DNA from: an uncultured Prevotella sp.
GTDB lineage: Bacteria; Bacteroidota; Bacteroidia; Bacteroidales; Bacteroidaceae
NCBI GenBank assembly: GCA_900314365.1
Contig: OMVH01000014.1
Span: 1-15,776, forward strand
Reading direction: 5' to 3'
Length of the DNA stretch: 15,776 nucleotides
In this document: positions 6,099 through 13,951 of the stretch, piece after piece
Layout: every line of letters begins with the position of its first letter
Position numbering within the stretch: position 1 is the stretch's first letter
Notes under the pieces: generated by a model
Database searches by the model: none
What the model was told of the DNA's origin: nothing
The model's input: only the letters and a program-made list of their open reading frames with translations
Position numbers and translations under genes: made by a program

Positions 6099-7265
6099 TC
6101 AGACACTGGTGAGCCTCGTCATCTTCTTGATGTGCTTCAAGTAGACAAGGCAGGCCGTAGTGAAATAGCCGAAGACCTGGCACCAGAGTCCTATGTAGAG
6201 CGACCTTACGTCGTGAATGCTGCACCCCATAGTCATGATGCGGGGATAGATGTTCATGCCCAACGACGAGGGGAAGATGTAGGAGAAGTACTTCCAGAAC
6301 AGCGGCATGGCCGACGAGGGCCACGAAATGCCGGAGAGGAACACCATGGGCACCGACATGAAGACGAAGATGAGAATGCAGTCCTCGCGCCTGTAGATAA
6401 AGGAGGAGAGAGTGATGGCGAAGAAGGTGCACGAGAGGATGTAGGGGATGATGAAAGCCACGAGCGTGCCGTAGTTGCCGAGCGTGGGCAGCCGGAAACT
6501 ATGGTTGACAAAGGTGAACATGTAGATGGCCATCACGAAGTAGAGCATCAGGTAGAAGAGTCCCTTTCCGCCAACGATGGGCATGACGCGCTTGTAGTGG
6601 CGGTCGAAGGGAATCACACAGCCACTGTACTCCTCGCGTGTGGAGCCCATACGCATACCGATGCCGAGCAAAAGCGTCTGCTGGATGATGAGCATCAGAA
6701 TGGGCGGGATGAGGAAGGAGGCAAAGCCGCTCTGCGGGTTGAAGATGGCATGTTGCTCGTAGAGGATGGGCATCTTCGTGATTTCGTCGTCGCGGCGCGT
6801 ACTCTCTCCAATGCGTTCGGCCTTGATGTCATTGTTCATGTCGAGTGAGACATCGGTGCAAGCTAACAGCATGGCTTTATAGTTGAGCATTACGGCCATG
6901 TCGCAGTAGAGGCCCACACGCACTTGTTCGCCTTCCTGAAGCCTGCGGTCGAAGTTGTCGGGAATGCGGATAATGCCGTAAGCCTCCTGGCGTCGTACGG
7001 CTTCCTGAGCTTCAGCCATGGAATGGCAGCGGCGGGCGATGAATACGTCGGGGGTGCCGTCGACCTTGCGTATGAACTCGCGGCTGAGATGCGAGTTACA
7101 GTCGTCGACTACGACGGCAGGTACTTGGCGCACAACTTCGTTGTTGTAGACGTAGGCGTAGAGCAGAGGATAGCAGAGAGGTACGAAGAGCACGAATATG
7201 ATCACACCCTTGTCGTGGAACACGGTCTTCATCTCATTGTACCAAACGTATAATAAGTCTTTCAT
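6099..7265 (-). CDS. ABC-2 type transporter permease (YhhJ/YbhR-like), second of pair
   Basis: A 388-residue permease with the layout of the ABC2_membrane_3 group: one helix near the N terminus (about 21-40), a large extracytoplasmic domain (about 42-175), then five or so helices from FLIPPILMLIIQQTLLLGIG (about 184-203) to the end. The FNPQSG segment just before the second helix is typical. Members work with an ABC ATPase and often with an HlyD-type adaptor and TolC-type channel in efflux across both membranes. It lies 18 bases after the other permease gene. The two permeases share layout but little sequence, which suggests a heterodimer. No ATPase gene lies in this window. The substrate is unknown. 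Confidence 0.85.
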   Translation of the reverse strand: MKDLLYVWYNEMKTVFHDKGVIIFVLFVPLCYPLLYAYVYNNEVVRQVPAVVVDDCNSHLSREFIRKVDGTPDVFIARRCHSMAEAQEAVRRQEAYGIIRIPDNFDRRLQEGEQVRVGLYCDMAVMLNYKAMLLACTDVSLDMNNDIKAERIGESTRRDDEITKMPILYEQHAIFNPQSGFASFLIPPILMLIIQQTLLLGIGMRMGSTREEYSGCVIPFDRHYKRVMPIVGGKGLFYLMLYFVMAIYMFTFVNHSFRLPTLGNYGTLVAFIIPYILSCTFFAITLSSFIYRREDCILIFVFMSVPMVFLSGISWPSSAMPLFWKYFSYIFPSSLGMNIYPRIMTMGCSIHDVRSLYIGLWCQVFGYFTTACLVYLKHIKKMTRLTSV

Positions 7266-7283
7266 ACAGAGCCTGATGGATAG

Positions 7284-8483
7284 TTATTTGAGATACTGGA
7301 ACTTGAGGAAGGCCTTTCTGTAGCGAGGCATTGTCAGCAAAGGCAGGAAGCAGAAGCAGATGAGGGCCCCTATGGACCACCACACGTAGGAAGGCGAATA
7401 GCCGTTGAGTGCCATATTGACATAGATGAGATAGTAATGCCGCAGTGGAAACCACACGGAGAGGAGCTTCAGAGGCATGTCCATGGCAGGAACGGGATAG
7501 GTGAAGCCGCAGATGGAGAAGGAGAAAATGCCCCAGAGGCAGCAGATGCACATGGCCAGACGCATCTCTCCGGCCATAAGCCCGAAGAAGAAGACACTGA
7601 AGCCCTGGGCCGCCAACACCGTAAGCACGCTGATGAGCATCATCGCCGGCAGGCCACACTTGCAAGGATAGTCGAGATAGCAGTAGAACCATACGTCCAT
7701 GAAGAAGAACATGAGCGTGTAGATGACAGTCTGGGGCAACAGCTTGGCCGCGAGAGCAAGTGCCGGGGAATTGCCCGACATTTGGTAGAGTTCCTTCTGA
7801 CGTTTGTATTTCCACTCTATACCTATGACATAGCTCGTGGTAATCATGATAAGGAGGATGAAGATACCGGGAACGAGCGTGTTGCTCAGATAGACACTGT
7901 AGTTGAGGTAGGAGTTTCCAAGCGGGTGGGTCTCGATGGCGATGGGCTGAATGTAGCCCCAATAGTCATGGTCGGAGGTGCCGTGGCCGCGCAGTACGGC
8001 GCGCGTGAGGCCCAGTCCGGCGAGGGCTCCTGCTGTCTTCATGTCGCGCATCATCAGATTGCCCGGCACGTAATAGGTGTCGTTGGTGTAGAAGGAGATG
8101 GTGGGCTGCTTGTTAGACTCTGCATCCGTGGTGAGACCTTCGGGCAGATAGTAGAAGGCGTATATCTTGCCTTCCTGCACGGCCTTGCGGGCTTCACGGA
8201 AGGTGTGGAAGACGTACTTCACGTCGGTACCTTCCCAAGAGTCGAGAATGCGGCAGAAGAGGCGACTGATGTGTGTACAGTCTTCGTCGACGATGGCTGC
8301 CGGTATCTTTGTGGGCAGGCCTTTGAACATAAGGGTGGTGAAGAAGACGACGCACAGCAGCGGCGCTATGAGCATAGTGAAGAGGAACAGCGGCCGGTGG
8401 GAGTAATAGCGAAGCTCGCGTCGGTTGATGGCGTGAAACCGTGCCGCCATGAGCTTTATGTCATTGAAAGTTATTTGCTTCAT
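7284..8483 (-). CDS. ABC-2 type transporter permease, first of pair
   Basis: A 399-residue permease of the same layout as its downstream partner: a helix at about 32-52, an extracytoplasmic domain (about 55-205, beginning PAAIVDEDCT), then helices starting at LVPGIFILLIMITTSYVIG and ending near the C terminus. The motif IEWKYKRQKELYQMSGNSPA after the second helix is the cytoplasmic coupling region expected in this group. The ATG at 8481-8483 is preceded by 22 bases after the HlyD gene; a second ATG 11 codons in is possible. It probably forms a heteromeric channel with the next gene product. Substrate is unknown; location next to LPS-modification genes hints at an envelope lipid or glycolipid, or simply at a co-regulated drug pump. 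Confidence 0.85.
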   Translation of the reverse strand: MKQITFNDIKLMAARFHAINRRELRYYSHRPLFLFTMLIAPLLCVVFFTTLMFKGLPTKIPAAIVDEDCTHISRLFCRILDSWEGTDVKYVFHTFREARKAVQEGKIYAFYYLPEGLTTDAESNKQPTISFYTNDTYYVPGNLMMRDMKTAGALAGLGLTRAVLRGHGTSDHDYWGYIQPIAIETHPLGNSYLNYSVYLSNTLVPGIFILLIMITTSYVIGIEWKYKRQKELYQMSGNSPALALAAKLLPQTVIYTLMFFFMDVWFYCYLDYPCKCGLPAMMLISVLTVLAAQGFSVFFFGLMAGEMRLAMCICCLWGIFSFSICGFTYPVPAMDMPLKLLSVWFPLRHYYLIYVNMALNGYSPSYVWWSIGALICFCFLPLLTMPRYRKAFLKFQYLK

Positions 8484-8505
8484 GTTGTTGTTCTAACAGG
8501 AGGGT

Positions 8506-9495
8506 TCAGAAGATGAGCATGGCCGAAGCGCCGTCGAGGCCCTTGCGAAGGGACTGCTCGGGACGGGCTCTGACCTCAAACACTTTCAGGTCGGTGCCTT
8601 CGAGGGACCCAGTGGCTTTCCATGCCGCAAAGTCGCCCTCGTGGTTCATGCGGCTGATGATGGCCTTGACGGTCTGGCCGCACGACGGTACGAAAACTTT
8701 CACCTTCATGCCCACTTGCAGGTTGGGCAACTTGTCTTCTGTAACGAAGAAGGTGAACCAGTATTCCCCGGTGTCGATATTCAGGATGGGTGCTCCCGTA
8801 CCGGCCAGTTCGCCAGGCTCAAGGAACACCTCAGTCACTCGCCCTCCTTGTGTGGCCGTGAGCACGGTCTCTCGCATCAGCGACCTTACTTCGTCGACCT
8901 TGGCTTCCTTTGCCTTTAGATGTGAGGCGGCTATACGCTTTTCTTCGTGACGGCTTCCTTCAAGGACAAGCTCGTAGTGCGAGCGGGCTGCACGGGTGGC
9001 GGCACCGGTAGCATCGAAGGCTGCTTTGGCCTCGTCGCGGCGCTGCTGACTGACCACTCCCTCGCTATAGAGCTTCTCAATACGCATCCACGTCTGGCGT
9101 GCTATCACTTCATGGGCCTTTGCCTGCTGCCACACTTGGTAGGCTGCGCTTATGGCTTCGCGGCGCGAACCGTTATCGGTGAGGTCCTTCATGGCTTCTG
9201 AGGCTTCCATGCTGGCAACGGCTCCCTGTTCGGTGGCATCGAGCTCGGGAGAAGAGAGTACGGCCACAGTGTCACCTTTATGGACAATGTCGCCCTCTTT
9301 GACGAGGATGCGTACCACGCGCGAGGGTACCTTAGTGGAGACCCGGTAGTCGGTGGTCTCCACCTGTCCTTGGATGGTTTCTTCGTGTGGTTTGAGGAGA
9401 GGGCCGATGAGGATGGCCACGAGGATAACCAGTAGCAGCACAGTGCCCGTGAGGAGTACTTTGCTCTGTCTGATAGTGTGGATAATTTTTCCCAT
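8506..9495 (-). CDS. HlyD/EmrA-family periplasmic adaptor protein
   Basis: A 329-residue membrane-fusion protein. It has a short cytoplasmic N terminus, one helix at about 13-31, a lipoyl-type half (PSRVVRILVKEGDIVHKGDT, about 57-76), a helical hairpin rich in Ala, Glu and Lys (about 85-215), the second lipoyl half (RVTEVFLEPGELAGTGAPIL) and a barrel domain with LPNLQVGMKVKVF. Such adaptors link an inner-membrane transporter to an outer-membrane channel. It is the first gene of the operon, divergent from the AraC-type regulator, and resembles the YbhG partner of ABC-2 pumps. The usual partner ATPase and TolC-like channel are not encoded next to it. The gene ends at TGA 8506-8508. Confidence 0.88.
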   Translation of the reverse strand: MGKIIHTIRQSKVLLTGTVLLLVILVAILIGPLLKPHEETIQGQVETTDYRVSTKVPSRVVRILVKEGDIVHKGDTVAVLSSPELDATEQGAVASMEASEAMKDLTDNGSRREAISAAYQVWQQAKAHEVIARQTWMRIEKLYSEGVVSQQRRDEAKAAFDATGAATRAARSHYELVLEGSRHEEKRIAASHLKAKEAKVDEVRSLMRETVLTATQGGRVTEVFLEPGELAGTGAPILNIDTGEYWFTFFVTEDKLPNLQVGMKVKVFVPSCGQTVKAIISRMNHEGDFAAWKATGSLEGTDLKVFEVRARPEQSLRKGLDGASAMLIF

Positions 9496-9511
9496 TTCTG
9501 TCTTTTTGCCG

Positions 9512-9539
9512 CAAAGTTGAGAAAAAATCCATCACGCAA
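9512..9539 (-). promoter_or_regulatory. Possible promoter of the envelope operon
   Basis: CAACTTTG on the minus strand (9519 to 9512) is one base off TAnnTTTG and sits 17 bases upstream of the HlyD ATG. A TTG (9539 to 9537) is 17 bases further upstream, shorter than the usual spacing of about 19-21. The same nine bases GCAAAGTTG (plus strand) recur at 9618-9626. This is a weak call. Confidence 0.35.
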
Positions 9540-9671
9540 GGTGTTCTTAATTTCAAGACTTTGGTAGGTTTTTTCCTTCACGACAAAAAACAAACAGTAT
9601 TTGTGAATTTAGAGACAGCAAAGTTGTCTTTTTTTTTCGAAATTTGCACCGAAAAAGAAATAACCACGCTT

Positions 9672-10589
9672 ATGGAGAACAAGAATGTTATGACAGAGGT
9701 GAGCATGGCCGAGCTTGACACTATGCACACCATTACTGATTACTGCGACGGCGACATCGCTATTATCGACAATATAAAGGACCTTACAGAGGTGAAGCCG
9801 CTCTATGCAAAGATGAACTTCATCATTCTTTGCACCGGTGGGCGCATGAGTTTCTGTGCCAACGACACGCCAATGAACCTGAGCGAAGGTCAGATGCTCA
9901 TCAGTGCCTCCCATGTTGTGCTCGACAACTATATGTTCTCAGCCGACTTGGAGCTCAAGATTCTATGTCTCTCCGACGATGTCATCCAGGAGATGCTGCG
10001 TCAGAACATCATCAACTGGAATATAGCTGCCTACAGCGATCGCACGCGAATCCTCTCGTTGCCCGATGAGGATAGGGAGCAGTTGGTGTACTATTACAAG
10101 CTCATCCGCTTCAAGCTCGACCATAAGGAGCGCCGCTTCCGTACGATTGTGATGCAGGCCATCGTGCAGTCTATGCTCTACGATATTTGCAGTCTTATTG
10201 ACAGAGATAGCGAAAGTCTTGTGCCCGACAAGCGGAGTCGCGGAAAAGTGCTTTTCGATGGTTTCATTCGCCTGCTGTCCACGGCCAAGGTGAAACGGCA
10301 GCCGGTGGTCAACTATGCTGCAAAGCTCAACATAACGCCCAAATACCTCACGATGATTTGTACGCGCTATAGCGGAAAGTCGGCAATAGGATGGATTACG
10401 CAGTACTGCAAGGAGGACGTGCGCTACTATCTCTGCCACACCGACCTGACGGTGAAGGAGGTGAGCATCAAGCTCGGCTTCAACAACCTCTCATTCTTTG
10501 GCTCTTATGTGCGCAAGCATTTCGGTGTGTCGCCCTCTGTGCTAAAGGCGAAGGGTTGTGTGGCAGAAGCTGAAGATGCCAAAAGCTGA
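9672..10589 (+). CDS. AraC-family transcriptional regulator
   Basis: A 305-residue protein. The first 180 residues or so look like an AraC-type sensor (cupin-like) domain (FIILCTGGRMSFCANDTPM, then LSEGQMLISASHVV). The last 100 form the double helix-turn-helix: YAAKLNITPKYLTMICTRYS for the first and LTVKEVSIKLGFNNLSFFGS followed by YVRKHFGVSPS for the second, the standard AraC signature. I chose the ATG at 9672; the frame is open to an ATG at 9561, but that extension covers a run of nine T (9629-9637) and reads like non-coding sequence. ATGs at 9690 and 9705 are also possible. It is transcribed divergently from the eight-gene operon, so it is the obvious candidate to regulate it; its ligand is unknown. 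Confidence 0.87.
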   Translation: MENKNVMTEVSMAELDTMHTITDYCDGDIAIIDNIKDLTEVKPLYAKMNFIILCTGGRMSFCANDTPMNLSEGQMLISASHVVLDNYMFSADLELKILCLSDDVIQEMLRQNIINWNIAAYSDRTRILSLPDEDREQLVYYYKLIRFKLDHKERRFRTIVMQAIVQSMLYDICSLIDRDSESLVPDKRSRGKVLFDGFIRLLSTAKVKRQPVVNYAAKLNITPKYLTMICTRYSGKSAIGWITQYCKEDVRYYLCHTDLTVKEVSIKLGFNNLSFFGSYVRKHFGVSPSVLKAKGCVAEAEDAKS

Positions 10590-10616
10590 TTTCATTGCTA
10601 CTATTATATAAGGTAT

Positions 10617-10681
10617 AGGCAGGAAGCCTTGCTTGTCCATGAGTTGTCCATGGCACGATAAGCGTGGAGTCCTGCCTTTTT
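10617..10681 (+). terminator. Long stem-loop terminator after the AraC-type gene
   Basis: AGGCAGGA (10617-10624) pairs perfectly with TCCTGCCT (10670-10677), followed by T to 10681. Inside, GCTTGTC (10631-10637) pairs with GATAAGC with one wobble, and CCATG/CATGG (10637-10641, 10649-10653) can form a third helix. It starts 27 bases after the stop codon. Confidence 0.7.
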
Positions 10682-10785
10682 CGTGTCACTTCTCCTTATG
10701 CCATGCGTGCATGTGTTTTGTTTGGCATATTGTGTTTTGTCACGTGTGTTTGTTCTTACATGGAAAAGTAGTCGCTTTGAACATG

Positions 10786-10823
10786 AAAAAAATCCGCGGC
10801 CCCTTGAAGGAACCGCGGATTTT
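10786..10823 (-). terminator. Intrinsic terminator of secDF
   Basis: AAAATCCGCGG (10789-10799) and CCGCGGATTTT (10813-10823) form a perfect 11-bp stem with a 13-base loop. Reading on the minus strand, the stem is followed by a run of seven T (complement of 10786-10792). It begins 22 bases past the secDF stop. The four T on the plus side may give it weak bidirectional activity. Confidence 0.85.
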
Positions 10824-10845
10824 ATGTTAGAGTTCTGCGTCAGCT

Positions 10846-13845
10846 TTAGGCTTTAGCAGGTTCTGCAACTTCTAAGGTACGTTGACCGTGATTGCTGTTC
10901 TTCAGCACCACGAATGCGATAGGTGATGCGATGAAGATGGAGCTGAGTGTTCCGAACACCACGCCAAGGGTCATGGCGAAGGCAAACGGCTGAATGCTCT
11001 TTCCACCGAGGAAGAGGATGCAGAGCAGCACGATAAGCGTGGATATGGAGGTGTTCAGCGTTCGAGCCAGTGTCTGGTTGATGGAGTCGTTGAACAGTGA
11101 CTCGTAATCCTGCTTCGGGTGCAGACGGAGGTTCTCACGGATTCGGTCAAACACCACCACCTTATCGTTGATAGAGTAGCCAATCACCGTCAGCACGGCG
11201 CCTATAAAGGTCTGGTCGACTTCCAGTGAGAATGGCAGCAGGCCTTGCAACAATGAGAACAGACCGATGACGGTCAGGGCATCGAAGGTCAGTGCCACTG
11301 TAGAGCCGATGGAGAAGGCGAGATTGCGGAAGCGCAACAGGATGTAGAGGAAGATGGCCAACAGAGCTATCACCACACTGATAATAGCGCTATGGGTAAC
11401 ATCCTTGGCAACCGACGGACCCACCTTCGATGAGCTGATGATGGAGCCACCCTGACGGATATCCGGATTCTTGAAGGCTGCCACACTCTTCTGGCTCACC
11501 ATGCCGGCTGCCTTCAGTGTGTTGTAAAGAATGGTCTCTGCCTCGTCGTCAATCTTCGGGTTGTTGGACTCTATCTTGTAGTTCGTGGAGATTCGTATGG
11601 TGCGGTTGTCGGTTCCCAGTGAAAGGGCACTGTTGGTGCATCCGGGGAATGCCTTGTCAAGAATGTCGCGTACCTGCTCAGGCTGTGTAGCCTTCTCGAA
11701 CTGGATGACGTAGTTGCGGCCACCCGTGAAGTCGATGCTCTTGTCAAGTCCACGAGTAGCAAAGCTGATGAAGAACACCACCGTTGCAACGATAGCAAAG
11801 GTGAAGGTGAGCTTGCGGTTCTTCATGAAGCTGAAGTGGGCATTCTGCATGAAGTGTTCCGAGACGGGAGTCCAATACTTCAGGTTCAGCCACTTGTCGT
11901 GGTTGAGCTTGTAGTCGTAAACCAGACGTGTGAGATAAACGGCACTGAAGAACGAGCAGACAATACCGATGATCCATGTCGTGGCGAAGCCTTGGATTGG
12001 GCCTGTGCCGAAGAGGTAGAGGATAACACCGGTTATCAACGAAGTAAGGTTGGAGTCGAAGATGGCGCTGAAGGCGTTGCCGTAGCCAGCCGAGACAGCT
12101 TGTTTCATCTGTTTGCCAGCTCTCAGCTCTTCCTTGATACGTTCGTAGATGAGCACGTTGGCATCGACGGCAGTACCCAACGACAGCACCATACCGGCAA
12201 TACCGCTCATCGTCAAGGCCGCCTGGAAGGACGTTAGAATTCCGAGCGTAAAGAAGACGTTGATGACGAGTGCGCAGTTGGCTATCATACCCGGAATGAA
12301 GTTGTACATCATCACCATGTAGATGATAAGGAGCACGAAGGCAATGACGAACGAGACGATACCCTGCTGGATGGATTGTGCACCCAGTGTAGGTCCGACA
12401 ACTTCTTCCTGTACGATGCGTGCGGGAGCAGGCATACGACCTGACTTCAGAGTGTTGGCCAAGTCTTTGGTTTCCTCAATGGTGAAGTTTCCACTGATGG
12501 ACGACTGTCCTCCGTCGATTTCAGTCTGCACGTTAGGAGCCGAATAGACGGCGTCGTCGAGCACGATGGCCACAGCCTTCTGGATGTTGCGCTTTGTGAG
12601 GTCGGCCCAACGGCGTGCTCCGTCAGCATTCATAGTCATGCTTACCTCGGGCTTGCCAGTGATGGGGTCGAACTGGTCTTTGGCATCGGTGATGACATCG
12701 CCCTCAAGCGGTGCGCGTCCGTTGGTGGTGGTAATCTTCAGAGCGTAAAGCTCGAAGGTGTTCTTGACATTAAGGTCGCTCGAAGCCTTTGCGCTCCAAA
12801 GCAGCTTCAGGTCGGAGGGCAACACTTGCTTTGCCAGTGCTGAATGGATGAGCTTGTCCACTGCGGCTGTATCGCGCACGTTGGCAAAGCCCACGAGCGC
12901 TTTGTAGCCTCTGCCTGTGAGCGAGAGACGGGCGAGCAACGGGTGCTGTTTCAGTGCTTGAGCCTCCTGCGAGGTTGTGCTCTTGGCGGCTGTCTCGTCG
13001 TTGTCCTTAATCTTGAACTTGGTCTGAGCGGTAGCCTTCTTGGCTACGTTGTCGTCCTTGGCAGATGTGGAGTCTTTTTTTGCAGTACTTGCCGTCTCAC
13101 CGGCAGCCAGGCGGGTGTCGAGTTGCTGCAGATAAGGAATAATGTCCTCTGCATTGTAGGTCTCCCAGAATTCGAGGTTAGCGCTTCCTTGCAGGAGCTT
13201 GCGCATGCGCTCAGGTTCGCGGATACCCGGCATCTCCACCATGATACGGCCTTCCTGGCCTTCAAGTTTCTGGATGTTGGGCTGTACGACACCGAATTTG
13301 TCGATACGCGTACGGACAACATTGAACGAGTTGTCGATAGCTGCCTGCACTTCACTGCGGAGCACCTTCTCCACTTCCTTGTCGCTGCTGTTGGGGCTTA
13401 CCTTGCCCTGAAGCTCTGTGGTGGAGAACACCTCAGCCAGCGAGTGGCCGGGAGCGTTGCGGTGATAAGCACTGATGAAGAGGCTGAGGAAGTCTTTCTG
13501 GCTTGTCTCTTCTTCTTTGCGAGCCTCCTTCATGGACTTGGTGAAAGCGATGTCGGTCCTGTGGTCGGCGAGCGTCTCAATGACGTCGGGCACAGAAATC
13601 TCCAGGATGACATTCATGCCGCCTTTCAGGTCAAGGCCTAATCCAATCTGAGTCTCGAGGCACTTCTGGTAAGGATAAATCCCCAGATATTTCACAGAGT
13701 CCTTGTAGTCCTGCTGTGCTACCGGGTCTTTAATCTTTGCAGCCTGGCTGTCATAGTAGCTTGTGGCTACGCTGAAAGACAGATAGAAGATGCTTGCAAG
13801 CGTCAGTAAGACGGCTGTTACAATTACAATTCCTTTGTTCTGCAT
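10846..13845 (-). CDS. secDF: SecD-SecF fusion, protein translocase accessory subunit
   Basis: A 999-residue single chain carrying SecD then SecF, the usual arrangement in Bacteroidetes. It uses the proton gradient to help complete export through SecYEG in the inner membrane. The SecD part has an N-terminal helix (about 5-25), LGLDLKGG (69-76), the P1 periplasmic domain and a helical bundle with GTAVDANVLIYERI near residue 560. The SecF part starts with its own helix and IDFTGG near residue 703, and has GYSINDKVVVFDRIRENL near 893. Residues about 245-295 are a low-complexity Ala, Lys, Thr, Ser and Asp insert in P1. The ATG at 13843-13845 follows a promoter about 50 bases away, so it appears to be transcribed alone. 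It ends 22 bases before a strong terminator and converges on the AraC-type gene. Confidence 0.96.
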   Translation of the reverse strand: MQNKGIVIVTAVLLTLASIFYLSFSVATSYYDSQAAKIKDPVAQQDYKDSVKYLGIYPYQKCLETQIGLGLDLKGGMNVILEISVPDVIETLADHRTDIAFTKSMKEARKEEETSQKDFLSLFISAYHRNAPGHSLAEVFSTTELQGKVSPNSSDKEVEKVLRSEVQAAIDNSFNVVRTRIDKFGVVQPNIQKLEGQEGRIMVEMPGIREPERMRKLLQGSANLEFWETYNAEDIIPYLQQLDTRLAAGETASTAKKDSTSAKDDNVAKKATAQTKFKIKDNDETAAKSTTSQEAQALKQHPLLARLSLTGRGYKALVGFANVRDTAAVDKLIHSALAKQVLPSDLKLLWSAKASSDLNVKNTFELYALKITTTNGRAPLEGDVITDAKDQFDPITGKPEVSMTMNADGARRWADLTKRNIQKAVAIVLDDAVYSAPNVQTEIDGGQSSISGNFTIEETKDLANTLKSGRMPAPARIVQEEVVGPTLGAQSIQQGIVSFVIAFVLLIIYMVMMYNFIPGMIANCALVINVFFTLGILTSFQAALTMSGIAGMVLSLGTAVDANVLIYERIKEELRAGKQMKQAVSAGYGNAFSAIFDSNLTSLITGVILYLFGTGPIQGFATTWIIGIVCSFFSAVYLTRLVYDYKLNHDKWLNLKYWTPVSEHFMQNAHFSFMKNRKLTFTFAIVATVVFFISFATRGLDKSIDFTGGRNYVIQFEKATQPEQVRDILDKAFPGCTNSALSLGTDNRTIRISTNYKIESNNPKIDDEAETILYNTLKAAGMVSQKSVAAFKNPDIRQGGSIISSSKVGPSVAKDVTHSAIISVVIALLAIFLYILLRFRNLAFSIGSTVALTFDALTVIGLFSLLQGLLPFSLEVDQTFIGAVLTVIGYSINDKVVVFDRIRENLRLHPKQDYESLFNDSINQTLARTLNTSISTLIVLLCILFLGGKSIQPFAFAMTLGVVFGTLSSIFIASPIAFVVLKNSNHGQRTLEVAEPAKA

Positions 13846-13894
13846 TTTTGATTTTATTGTTTATGTTTGTTTTTCGCTCATTTTTGCAGTCGTG

Positions 13895-13924
13895 CAAAGT
13901 TACTTATTTTTTATCTTTTTCAAA
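13895..13924 (-). promoter_or_regulatory. Bacteroidetes-type promoter of secDF
   Basis: TAACTTTG on the minus strand (13902 to 13895) matches TAnnTTTG exactly; TTTG (13924 to 13921) lies 18 bases upstream in an AT-rich stretch. Predicted start near 13889, giving a leader of about 44 bases. Confidence 0.6.
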
Positions 13925-13951
13925 AATTTATCGCACTGAAATATTCGTTTT

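Noticed and set aside
5568..6848. Long plus-strand open frame (426 codons) opposite the kinase and a permease
   Set aside because: The opposite strand carries two well-recognised proteins with intact motifs; the frame crosses their junction and its translation is rich in Val, Glu, Asp and His with no domain. It is an antisense shadow caused by codon bias.
7437..8516. Plus-strand open frame (359 codons) opposite the first permease
   Set aside because: Same reasoning: low-complexity Gly, Glu, Val and His composition, no family signature, opposite a clear ABC-2 permease.
9561..9671. N-terminal extension of the AraC-type regulator
   Set aside because: The stretch includes a nine-T run and promoter-like sequence and would encode hydrophobic residues unlike the family's start.
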